Positions 1-6,299 of a DNA stretch of 11,768 bases are shown piece by piece. This DNA comes from Thermoplasmata archaeon. Its GTDB lineage: Archaea; Thermoplasmatota; Thermoplasmata; SG8-5. The notes beneath the pieces are model-generated. The model was given only the letters and a program-made list of their open reading frames with translations. It was not told the origin of the DNA and did no database searches. Position 1 is the first letter of the stretch; the number at the start of each line of letters is the position of its first letter. A program made the translations under genes and the position numbers. The stretch is from NCBI GenBank assembly GCA_023136815.1, contig JAGLQM010000012.1, positions 1-11,768 on the forward strand. The letters run 5' to 3'.

Positions 1-3000
1 GTTGTCTGATCTCCAGCTACAATCCAGCCGCCAGGATCTGGCGTACAGGTGAATGTCACTGTACTCAAATCCATGGGCTGGTCAAAAATTATAAACACTG
101 ACTTGTCAATGCGGATATTGCTTACCCCGTCAAATGGCACAGTGGTAACAATCTCAGGATAATCAGGAACAGTCACACTAATCCACTGTTGGACCGTGAA
201 TCCATTTGAACTGGTTAACGTTAATAGGATATCATCAGTACCGCCTATTAACTGTCCTACTGGCCAGGTGAATCGCAGGATGTAGTTTGGCACATCTAAC
301 ATATTTGCATCGAAAATGGTAGTGTCAACATCGGACACACTCCAAGTAAGATCATATCCACCAGATTCTGCACCTATAGTAGCAACAGGCTCGGTAGCGA
401 CATATTTTCTTACCCTAAGGAAATCGTAGTATGTTGTCGGAGCGGCTTGTTGGCTCAATCCTACCATGTTTATTGAAACTGTCCCTGGTGGATTATATGA
501 GCCGCCCTGCTTTACTCCATCGAAATAACTGAAAATATTAGTGCCATCAAAACCGACTCCTGCGATGTGCCATTGGTTTTGTGCACTGATCTGATGACCA
601 TAGTTGATTGTAGTTCTCCCCTGGTAATTGTCCGAAGGAGGAGAATTATAACGTACAAGGCTTTCAATGCCTCCAACCGCATTATTTCCATTATAGTCAC
701 TGGTCATTACGGTACAGTAGTATACTGAACCTGCCTGGATCATAGCACCCATTCCATCATTGTCAGTAGAATATGCCTTGACTTCAACGATTGGGTTAAA
801 TGAAGGAACGAAAGTATTTGAGGCCAAAAACTTATCATAATTATTGCTTGTTCGAATTCGACTATTTCCTGGTTCCCAGGTAAATGTTGTGGAAGTTGAT
901 CCGATTATATTATATTGGCCAGAGGTGTCAGTATCAAAGTCATCGAAGAAGTCGGGGAACGTTGCGTCACCATCGCTTTCGGATAGCATTCTATAATCTC
1001 CATATTCCATGGTGAATTGGCTGGTTCCTATGTCAGGAATCATCACCCAGATAGTTGACGTACCTCCAACATTCCAGAAATCAATATAATAACTCAATGA
1101 TATATAGTTTGCATCATAGAACCTGATGTCTCCACCATCCGGACGTGCATGTGAATAGTCAAAGTTACCTGGGTTCAAAACAACCTTCACCTGATAATCA
1201 GCTACTGTAGTTGCAGCGTTTAAGGTGATGTCTCTACTATGCTGGCTAACATCATTTTCATACATAGTAAGGTCTATGCTCTTTATTTGCGTATCTATTA
1301 TCTGGTCAGGAACCGCTGGATCAATCCAGAGTTCATAGGGGAATACAGTTACTGTTATCCACTGTTCACTCGTGCGACCATTTGAATCAGTGAGCGTTAG
1401 CAAAATATCATCTGAGCCAGCCATCATATTAACAGGTATGAATTGTAATATGTCATTGGTAACATCAATAATATTGGCTGTGAAAAGTGTAGTATCAACA
1501 TCAGACACACTCCAAGTGAGGGAACTCGATCCAGAACGAACTGTAGCAACCGGCTCGGTGGCCATGTAATTACGGACACGGGTCCAATCAACAGCACCAT
1601 CCATATTTTGGTTGTTGACAAGATTATCATGCCTTGGTCCTATCTTAAGATAATAATTACCAGAGAAGGAATTACCGAAGCTAACTTCCCAGTTTTCTCC
1701 TGTATCCCAGGTTGCACCGGCAGTCCATGTTCCTGTTCCTGGTAATGTTAGACGGTTAATATGCCATGCACTCAAAGTCTTACCACCATAACCGTACCAA
1801 TTCCAATCGTTTCTAACATATTGGGTGTTACCATTGGCGTGATCAAGGAGACTGCTCCCTTCACCGTTGGATTGGTACCACATTACTGGTGACCAGCCAT
1901 TCCCGGGTGCTGAACCCGTTCTGCTTTTTGATTCAAATATTAGAGGGAGGTCAGCTGCATTATATGCCGCGCTATGGATGTAAACATTTTGGTCAGCTCG
2001 CCTAACTATCAGTTCCCCACCACTTTCGTGTATATAACCACCCAAGCTTTGAGTGGGCCACTTAGCCGGATCTATGGTTCCGTCATTAAAGTCATCAAAG
2101 AAGTTAAAGGTCGCCTCCCCATCACTTTCAGAGGTTGCCAGGGGGTTGCCGTATTTCATGGCGAATTGATTTGTTCCCACATTTGGTAATTTTACCCAGA
2201 TAGTGGAAGTGCCGTCATAATTCCAGGACTCAATCCAGTAGCTAAGTGGATTATCATTTACATCAAAGAATCTGATATCTGCACCATTGATCTTTGCGTC
2301 GGCATAATCGAAGTTACCAGTATTCAATACAACTTTCACCTGATAATCAGCAACAGTTGTAGGTGTGCTCAGCACAATATCCTTTCCGGGATTTTCATAT
2401 TTACTTAAATCTAAATTATTCACGGTTTTGTACAATGTCTGGTCTGGAACAATTGGATCAATAACAGGTCCGCTTGGTTCTGGAATTGTGATAGTAATCC
2501 ACTGTGTTGTGGTTTCTGCCAGTGTATTGGTCAATGTAAGCAACACATCATCACTTCCCCAAACACCTGGCTGTGATGTGATAGTCATTCTGTCAGTTGC
2601 AGCGTCAAAGGTAATTGAATCAATCAGGCCCCCATCAATATCGCTAGCTGACCAGGTAAGTCCCTGTGCACCAATTGTTTTATGGGGAGTTCCCACTCCA
2701 AGAACTTCATTAGGCGTATTTCCCAAAATTTGTCGGGCAGCAAAGGTTCCATCTCCATTACCTGGATAAAACCAGACCTGATTCCAATTCCAATCAACAA
2801 GCACTATGTCCTGGTTTCCATCATCGTTGAAGTCATAAGCATCAAAGCAAGAATGGTGATTTTGGTCTGCTGAGGCAACATAATTAAATGTACCAAAGGT
2901 CCCATCTCCGTTTCCAAGAGCTAAATAGGTGTTACCATTGCTTCCCCATTCTACTAATATGTCAAGATCTCCGTCATTGTTGAAATCTGCCAAGACAGAA

Positions 3001-3806
3001 CCATAAATATCTGCCCCAATATCTCCGAGGTCGGTGCTAGAATAATAACCGTCGGTGTTAGTGTATACGTAAACATGACCAGGATAATTGGCCATTACAA
3101 GATCCTCATCCCCATCCCCATCAATATCTCCGGCATCTGCACCACGGCCATAATTTCCATCCATGCGAGGCAATGGTTGGCTGCTAAAACCAAAGTTTCC
3201 ATCACCTAAGAACAGCCAAGAGCTTAGGCTGTGGGTATTAATGACAAAGTCCAAATTTCCATCATTGTTATAGTCTGCAGGTGCCATCCCATTAGTATAA
3301 CCTCCTGTTTGGTAGAAAGAACTCCCACACCAGTCTATATATTGCCACGTTCCAAAGCTAGCTGCTGTCGGGGTTCCGACATTTTCATAATAATAAAGGT
3401 AAAAGTCCCAAGCGCTGTTGGAGTGGGTCGTGAGAACATCATAATCCCCGTCATTATCAAAATCACCTACGCATGTTGACCTTGCTCCATATCCTGTATC
3501 TCCAAGATAGGTCAATGCACCAAAGCCACCTGCTCCATCACATTGAATGTAATAAGCACGAGCATCGTAAGTAATTGCCGATATTAACGGAGGCACCGGC
3601 ACATCATTATCATCGCTTTCATGATGGCTCAAATCATAATAATATTCAGAGTCCTGGTCCATTCTAATGTCCGGTACAACAGGATTAATTGTAGGAGTCG
3701 CTGGCAGCGCGTTCACGTTATTTGTACCCATAACTATGAAACCAGTCAGTAAAAAAGACAGTACTATGCCTACTAAAACACAATCATTCACTAGTTTTTT
3801 TATCAT
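1..3806 (-). CDS. Giant secreted modular protein: FG-GAP repeats, Ig-like and duplicated DUF2341/LamG-like modules (3' end beyond window)
   Basis: No stop codon occurs in this frame from the ATG at 3806 to the left edge (1,268 codons), so the gene is 5'-complete and 3'-truncated. ATG 3806 is chosen because AAGGAG lies 9 bases upstream, and the ATG at 3811 meets a stop at once. Residues 1-33 form a signal peptide (MIKK, then a hydrophobic run, then VNALPA). Five Asp-rich FG-GAP/VCBS calcium-type loops of the D-x-[DN]-[NDG]-DG-x-x-D kind start near residues 115, 178, 227, 274 and 325, spaced 47-63, suggesting a beta-propeller. An Ig-like domain follows (about 372-443, ending WITITI). Then comes, twice, a DUF2341 domain (about 456-580 and 832-962; YQVKVVLN...GNFDY, FFDDF), a LamG-like beta region, and another Ig-like domain (LTWSVSDVD...DDILLTLT...WI[TS]VTV). 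A Big_5 Ig-like domain begins near residue 1218 (PFDGVSNIRIDKS). Family knowledge: such proteins are exported and sit at the cell surface, often binding polymers or other cells. The ligand is unknown, and the anchor is not in the window. Confidence 0.88.
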   Translation of the reverse strand, partial: MIKKLVNDCVLVGIVLSFLLTGFIVMGTNNVNALPATPTINPVVPDIRMDQDSEYYYDLSHHESDDNDVPVPPLISAITYDARAYYIQCDGAGGFGALTYLGDTGYGARSTCVGDFDNDGDYDVLTTHSNSAWDFYLYYYENVGTPTAASFGTWQYIDWCGSSFYQTGGYTNGMAPADYNNDGNLDFVINTHSLSSWLFLGDGNFGFSSQPLPRMDGNYGRGADAGDIDGDGDEDLVMANYPGHVYVYTNTDGYYSSTDLGDIGADIYGSVLADFNNDGDLDILVEWGSNGNTYLALGNGDGTFGTFNYVASADQNHHSCFDAYDFNDDGNQDIVLVDWNWNQVWFYPGNGDGTFAARQILGNTPNEVLGVGTPHKTIGAQGLTWSASDIDGGLIDSITFDAATDRMTITSQPGVWGSDDVLLTLTNTLAETTTQWITITIPEPSGPVIDPIVPDQTLYKTVNNLDLSKYENPGKDIVLSTPTTVADYQVKVVLNTGNFDYADAKINGADIRFFDVNDNPLSYWIESWNYDGTSTIWVKLPNVGTNQFAMKYGNPLATSESDGEATFNFFDDFNDGTIDPAKWPTQSLGGYIHESGGELIVRRADQNVYIHSAAYNAADLPLIFESKSRTGSAPGNGWSPVMWYQSNGEGSSLLDHANGNTQYVRNDWNWYGYGGKTLSAWHINRLTLPGTGTWTAGATWDTGENWEVSFGNSFSGNYYLKIGPRHDNLVNNQNMDGAVDWTRVRNYMATEPVATVRSGSSSLTWSVSDVDTTLFTANIIDVTNDILQFIPVNMMAGSDDILLTLTDSNGRTSEQWITVTVFPYELWIDPAVPDQIIDTQIKSIDLTMYENDVSQHSRDITLNAATTVADYQVKVVLNPGNFDYSHARPDGGDIRFYDANYISLSYYIDFWNVGGTSTIWVMIPDIGTSQFTMEYGDYRMLSESDGDATFPDFFDDFDTDTSGQYNIIGSTSTTFTWEPGNSRIRTSNNYDKFLASNTFVPSFNPIVEVKAYSTDNDGMGAMIQAGSVYYCTVMTSDYNGNNAVGGIESLVRYNSPPSDNYQGRTTINYGHQISAQNQWHIAGVGFDGTNIFSYFDGVKQGGSYNPPGTVSINMVGLSQQAAPTTYYDFLRVRKYVATEPVATIGAESGGYDLTWSVSDVDTTIFDANMLDVPNYILRFTWPVGQLIGGTDDILLTLTSSNGFTVQQWISVTVPDYPEIVTTVPFDGVSNIRIDKSVFIIFDQPMDLSTVTFTCTPDPGGWIVAGDQT
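150..1322 (-). repeat. Module repeat copy B (DUF2341 + LamG-like + Ig-like) within the secreted protein
   Basis: This second copy opens with DPAVPDQ, carries YQVKVVLNPGNFDY and FPDFFDDF, and ends with the Ig-like strand WISVTV before the Big_5 domain. The Ig-like unit is present a third time upstream, next to the FG-GAP region. This suggests that the Ig domain acts as a spacer and that the DUF2341-LamG-Ig block was the unit duplicated. More copies may lie beyond the left edge. Confidence 0.8.
1323..2459 (-). repeat. Module repeat copy A (DUF2341 + LamG-like + Ig-like) within the secreted protein
   Basis: This is the first of two in-frame copies of a roughly 380-residue module inside the giant secreted protein. 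It opens with the linker DPIVPDQ, continues through YQVKVVLNTGNFDY and a FFDDFND strand, and closes with the Ig-like segment ending WITVTV. Matching landmarks in copy B lie 1,137 bases (379 residues) downstream at the linker and 1,176 bases at the closing tryptophan. The copies are clearly related in protein sequence but differ considerably in the LamG-like part, so the duplication is not recent. Confidence 0.8.
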
Positions 3807-3815
3807 CGCATCCCA

Positions 3816-3821
3816 CTCCTT
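3816..3821 (-). promoter_or_regulatory. Ribosome binding site of the secreted protein gene
   Basis: On the minus strand AAGGAG lies 9 bases before ATG 3806. It is the only good Shine-Dalgarno match nearby and fixes the start. Confidence 0.7.
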
Positions 3822-3848
3822 GCGGTTATCATAACAAAATATACCCTA

Positions 3849-3857
3849 ATATATAAA
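3849..3857 (-). promoter_or_regulatory. Archaeal TATA box of the secreted protein gene
   Basis: The minus strand reads TTTATATAT, preceded by the purine-rich CAAAAGA that would serve as the BRE bound by TFB. A start of transcription about 25 bases downstream would fall near 3825-3830. That leaves a leader of about 20 bases containing the AAGGAG site. Recognition is by eye only. Confidence 0.55.
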
Positions 3858-3950
3858 TCTTTTGATATTATCTATTCTTATAGTGATTTCTGGCACTTTT
3901 AAACGGATATGCCGAATAAACAACACATATAAATTCAAGTATGGTGATAA

Positions 3951-3958
3951 GTTTTATA
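3951..3958 (+). promoter_or_regulatory. Candidate TATA box of the HerA-type gene
   Basis: GTTTTATA lies about 45 bases before ATG 3999, which would put the transcript start near 3980 and leave a short leader containing GGATGGG as a weak ribosome site. Two alternatives are visible: ACATATAAAT at 3925-3934 and TTAATATATATA at 3965-3976. The second would give an almost leaderless message. The 3807-3998 gap is a divergent promoter region; I see no gene in it. Confidence 0.4.
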
Positions 3959-3998
3959 TCCTATTTAATATATATACTACCCGCAGGATGGGATATTA

Positions 3999-5564
3999 AT
4001 GAACTATGATTCTGAAGACGACTATGCCAACAGTGTAAGTGACAATGCTCATGATATGGGCGATACATTAGAGCACAGCGAAGCTCATGAAGAAGAAATT
4101 GGAAATAAATTTGATAAGACTGGCGTTGTTGGGATTATCTATGGTGATGTTGGCACATCCGAACTTAAATGCAGCGTCACAGCACCCCTTGAGAAGGGGG
4201 AATATGTTCAAATTCCACATGAAACCGCTGGCCTGGTACTTGGCCAGGTGGACAAGATGGAGAGAAAGACCAATCTGTCTGATGAGAAGGCCCTTCTTCT
4301 TTCCCAGGGAGAGATGATGGACATCAAAGAGAAAGTTCTGGCTCAGATAAGCATCATAGGATATCGGGATGAGCGCGGGCTGCTACAAACCCCCAAGGTT
4401 CCTTTCAATGCTGGCTCTCCAGTCATGCATGCAGAAGATGTCCTTATAAAAGAGGTAATTGGAATCACACAGAACGAGAAGACTGGTGCATACATTGGAA
4501 TGCTCATGGGTCATGATATTCAAATCCAGCTGGACATCAATGATATGGTACAGAAGCACGTAAGCGTACTGGCGAAGACCGGCGGCGGTAAGAGCTACAT
4601 CACCGGTGTGCTTGTTGAAGAACTGCTCAAGCATGATGTGACAGTCATGATAATCGATCCCCATGGCGAATATAACTCACTGAGGGACCCTGGCTCTGAC
4701 ACAGAGTTCAATGCGCCCTTTGGTGTCACTCCCAGAGGCTATGCAGATCAGATTGTTGAATTCTCGCCGGATACCAAGATAAACAAGGATGCAACACCAC
4801 TCAGATTTACACTTTCCAATCTCGAGGCAAGGGATATTCTGTCTCTTACCAATGTGAAGAATATCCGTCAGGCCTTGCCAGCACTGAAAAAGGTTCTGGA
4901 GATGATAAGGGCCAACAAGCCCACTTTTTCGCTTAAAGACGTAATTCGAACCCTTGAGGCACAGGAAGACAGTGCCAATGCCCCGCTTCTTCAGGAATTG
5001 GTGTACCTGGACGAAATTCAGATATTTGCAGAGCGTGGTACCAAACTTGAGGAATTGGTTCAGAAAGGTAAAATGACAATCCTCAACCTCCGGGGCACAT
5101 CGCCAGATATTTCGGAGTTAATTGTCAACAGGATCATGACATCACTGTTCGAGATGCGGAAAATCAATGCAATTCCGCCAATGCTGGTTGTGGTGGATGA
5201 GGCAGTGAATTACTGCCCCCAACAGGGTTCGACCGCCTGCTCCAAAATAATGCGCACGATTGCCGCTGAAGGTCGTAAATTTGGTCTTGGAATGGTGATC
5301 ATCACCCAGCGAGCTGCCAAGATTGATAAAAATGTGCTGAGCCAGTGTGGTACCCAGATAATTCTGAAAATTACTAATCCACTGGATCTCAAGGCAGTCA
5401 CATCGTCTGTGGAAGGTCTGACTGCTGGTACAACCGAAGAAATTCAACAGTTACCATTGGGCATAGCCATTGTTTGCGGCGCAGGTCTCCAGGTGCCGCT
5501 TTTCCTCAGGGTCCGGCCGCGTGAATCCAGGCATGGCGGTGAATCTATCAAGATAATCGAGTGA
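3999..5564 (+). CDS. HerA-type (DUF87) hexameric DNA translocase/ATPase
   Basis: The product has 521 residues, within the usual HerA range of about 500-600. It has an acidic N-terminal extension (1-37, rich in Asp and Glu), then a beta-rich HAS-barrel-like region (about 40-180). The FtsK/HerA-type P-loop ATPase core follows: Walker A AKTGGGKS at 192-199, the family strand IDPHGEY at 219-225, NLRG at 363-366, Walker B MLVVVDEA at 395-402 (D400, E401), AEGRKFG at 423-429 and sensor-like TQR at 436-438. Known family role: HerA forms a ring that pumps DNA and works with the NurA nuclease, beside Mre11-Rad50, in resecting DNA breaks. Neither NurA nor Mre11/Rad50 is in this window, so this may be a HerA paralogue with another partner. 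M1 is chosen because M20 has no ribosome site. It is probably cotranscribed with the zinc ribbon 53 bases downstream. Confidence 0.88.
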   Translation: MNYDSEDDYANSVSDNAHDMGDTLEHSEAHEEEIGNKFDKTGVVGIIYGDVGTSELKCSVTAPLEKGEYVQIPHETAGLVLGQVDKMERKTNLSDEKALLLSQGEMMDIKEKVLAQISIIGYRDERGLLQTPKVPFNAGSPVMHAEDVLIKEVIGITQNEKTGAYIGMLMGHDIQIQLDINDMVQKHVSVLAKTGGGKSYITGVLVEELLKHDVTVMIIDPHGEYNSLRDPGSDTEFNAPFGVTPRGYADQIVEFSPDTKINKDATPLRFTLSNLEARDILSLTNVKNIRQALPALKKVLEMIRANKPTFSLKDVIRTLEAQEDSANAPLLQELVYLDEIQIFAERGTKLEELVQKGKMTILNLRGTSPDISELIVNRIMTSLFEMRKINAIPPMLVVVDEAVNYCPQQGSTACSKIMRTIAAEGRKFGLGMVIITQRAAKIDKNVLSQCGTQIILKITNPLDLKAVTSSVEGLTAGTTEEIQQLPLGIAIVCGAGLQVPLFLRVRPRESRHGGESIKIIE

Positions 5565-5589
5565 TGGAGATTTTTCCCTCTGAATTATC

Positions 5590-5604
5590 ATCGCGTTATG
5601 CGAT
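5590..5604 (+). other. Small hairpin after the HerA-type gene
   Basis: ATCGC and GCGAT flank a GTTAT loop, forming a 5-bp perfect stem just before the ribosome site of the zinc-ribbon gene. No T-run follows, so a terminator is unlikely. It could influence translation of the next gene. Confidence 0.3.
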
Positions 5605-5605
5605 A

Positions 5606-5611
5606 AGAGGT
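5606..5611 (+). promoter_or_regulatory. Ribosome binding site of the small zinc-ribbon gene
   Basis: AGAGGT lies 6 bases before ATG 5618 and matches the archaeal GGAGGTGA consensus. It is the main evidence that this short frame is translated. Confidence 0.6.
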
Positions 5612-5617
5612 TGAAGC

Positions 5618-5734
5618 ATGGAAGAAAATATTTATGAATGTCCGGGATGTAAAAAGCAAATCAGGGCTAGCGCGCATCCTGATTGCTGCGGTGAGCCGAT
5701 GCAACCCAACTTTGACAGTTTGAATCTAAAATAA
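5618..5734 (+). CDS. Small desulforedoxin/rubredoxin-like zinc-ribbon protein
   Basis: This 38-residue frame starts MEENIYECPGC and contains C8-x-x-C11 and C23-C24-G-E-P-M. The spacing CxxC followed by CCGxPM is the signature of the desulforedoxin domain (the N-terminal Fe(SCys)4 domain of desulfoferrodoxin) and of related tiny zinc ribbons. Four cysteines could therefore bind one iron or zinc ion. The whole protein is this single knuckle, with a short polar tail and no superoxide-reductase domain. A good ribosome site and a position 53 bases after the HerA-type gene suggest cotranscription. Whether it carries electrons, stores metal or acts as an adaptor cannot be told. Coding status is well supported by the intact four-Cys pattern; the function is inferred. 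Confidence 0.72.
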   Translation: MEENIYECPGCKKQIRASAHPDCCGEPMQPNFDSLNLK

Positions 5735-5742
5735 TACGTCAA

Positions 5743-5830
5743 AGATGGGTGAGACGCAGATTTGACAAACATAAATTATAACTTATGTGCCAAATTTGCG
5801 ATGCAAGTCTGCACAATCGCCCCATCTGCG
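5743..5830 (+). other. Structured intergenic segment with competing inverted repeats
   Basis: The outer pair is AGATGGG (5743-5749) with CCCATCT (5821-5827), 7 bp. Inside it, GCAGATTTG (5756-5764) pairs with CAAATTTGC (5791-5799) through one G-T wobble, capped by ACATAA (5769-5774) with TTATGT (5783-5788). GCGAT (5798-5802) can pair with ATCGC (5816-5820). CGCAGAT (5755-5761) can instead pair with ATCTGCG (5824-5830), which excludes the other fold. No T-run follows. It could be a cis-regulatory leader, a small RNA, or a DNA-level palindrome; no known family was recognised. Confidence 0.4.
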
Positions 5831-5856
5831 GAACATTCCAGACCAATGGAAGATGA
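5785..5856 (+). CDS. Possible 23-residue Cys-rich mini-protein
   Basis: The frame ATG 5785 to TGA 5854 encodes 23 residues beginning MCQICDASLHNRPICG, with CxxC and a third cysteine nine residues on. This recalls half of a zinc ribbon. There is no ribosome site upstream, an in-frame TAA sits at 5779, and the start codon is inside a predicted stem (5783-5788). It may be a remnant, a regulated micro-ORF, or chance. Confidence 0.25.
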   Translation: MCQICDASLHNRPICGTFQTNGR

Positions 5857-5933
5857 AGAATCCTGTGATGATTCAAGATCAGGTTGATTCAAATCTAGCA
5901 TAATTTGAAATATCTTCAGCTTTATTTACACGT

Positions 5934-5940
5934 GGAGTTG
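5934..5940 (+). promoter_or_regulatory. Ribosome binding site of the LysM-like small gene
   Basis: GGAGTTG ends 5 bases before ATG 5946, and with the following A it differs from GGAGGTGA at one base. TTTATTTA at 5921-5928 is too close to the start to be a TATA box unless the message is nearly leaderless. AAATAT near 5908 is a better-placed but weak candidate. The 5857-5933 stretch also holds GATTCAAGATC and GATTCAAATC as near direct repeats. Confidence 0.55.
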
Positions 5941-5945
5941 AAAAG

Positions 5946-6290
5946 ATGGTTGTAATAGAGAATCCAGTAAAGCACCAGTGCGCATTGTTTAAATCTTCAA
6001 GAAAGCATTATGAGAAAGCGATTGAGGATTATGCAAGTGGGAAGACGAACATTCACGGTCAGCTGACCGCCGCCACCGAGACCGCAGAGGCCGGTGAGGA
6101 CATGGAACTGTATGGCTGGCTTGCCGAGTTCAAGGCAGGGTTTGATTCTGCCGGAACACTGGACACTGCCATTGCCACCAATATAGCTATAAGATACAAC
6201 GCATATAACCAGATATGTGGTTGGGGACTTGAAGATTTTGACCCCAATCAGCCACTGATTATTCCTGGCGGTGGCGGAGTAGTGGATTAG
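5946..6290 (+). CDS. Small protein with possible C-terminal LysM-like motif
   Basis: The product has 114 residues, starts at ATG 5946 and is preceded by a strong ribosome site. I do not recognise the N-terminal two thirds. It is soluble and mostly helical (about 14-32 and 38-66), without a signal peptide or membrane segment. Residues 69-107 run AGTLDTAIATNIAIRYNAYN and then DPNQPLIIPGG, which resembles a LysM fold pattern (IA..Y..., then a strand ending L.IP). The usual opening GDTL strand is weak. LysM domains bind N-acetylglucosamine polymers in bacteria; in archaea that role is uncertain, and an intracellular LysM-like (BON/LysM) use is possible. Two cysteines (C12, C91) are present. The tail PGGGGVVD is Gly-rich. 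The gene is convergent with the STAND-TPR gene, with only 9 bases between stop codons, so the transcripts probably overlap. Confidence 0.65.
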   Translation: MVVIENPVKHQCALFKSSRKHYEKAIEDYASGKTNIHGQLTAATETAEAGEDMELYGWLAEFKAGFDSAGTLDTAIATNIAIRYNAYNQICGWGLEDFDPNQPLIIPGGGGVVD

Positions 6291-6299
6291 TAATTCAAA

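Noticed and set aside
2365..2769. Open frames on the plus strand opposite the secreted protein gene (longest 134 codons)
   Set aside because: They are shadows of the minus-strand gene, which has domains, a signal peptide and a ribosome site; the opposite frames show no recognisable motifs.
5860..5920. C/D-box guide RNA (GTGATGA near 5864)
   Set aside because: No D or D' box (CTGA) at suitable spacing and no flanking terminal stem.
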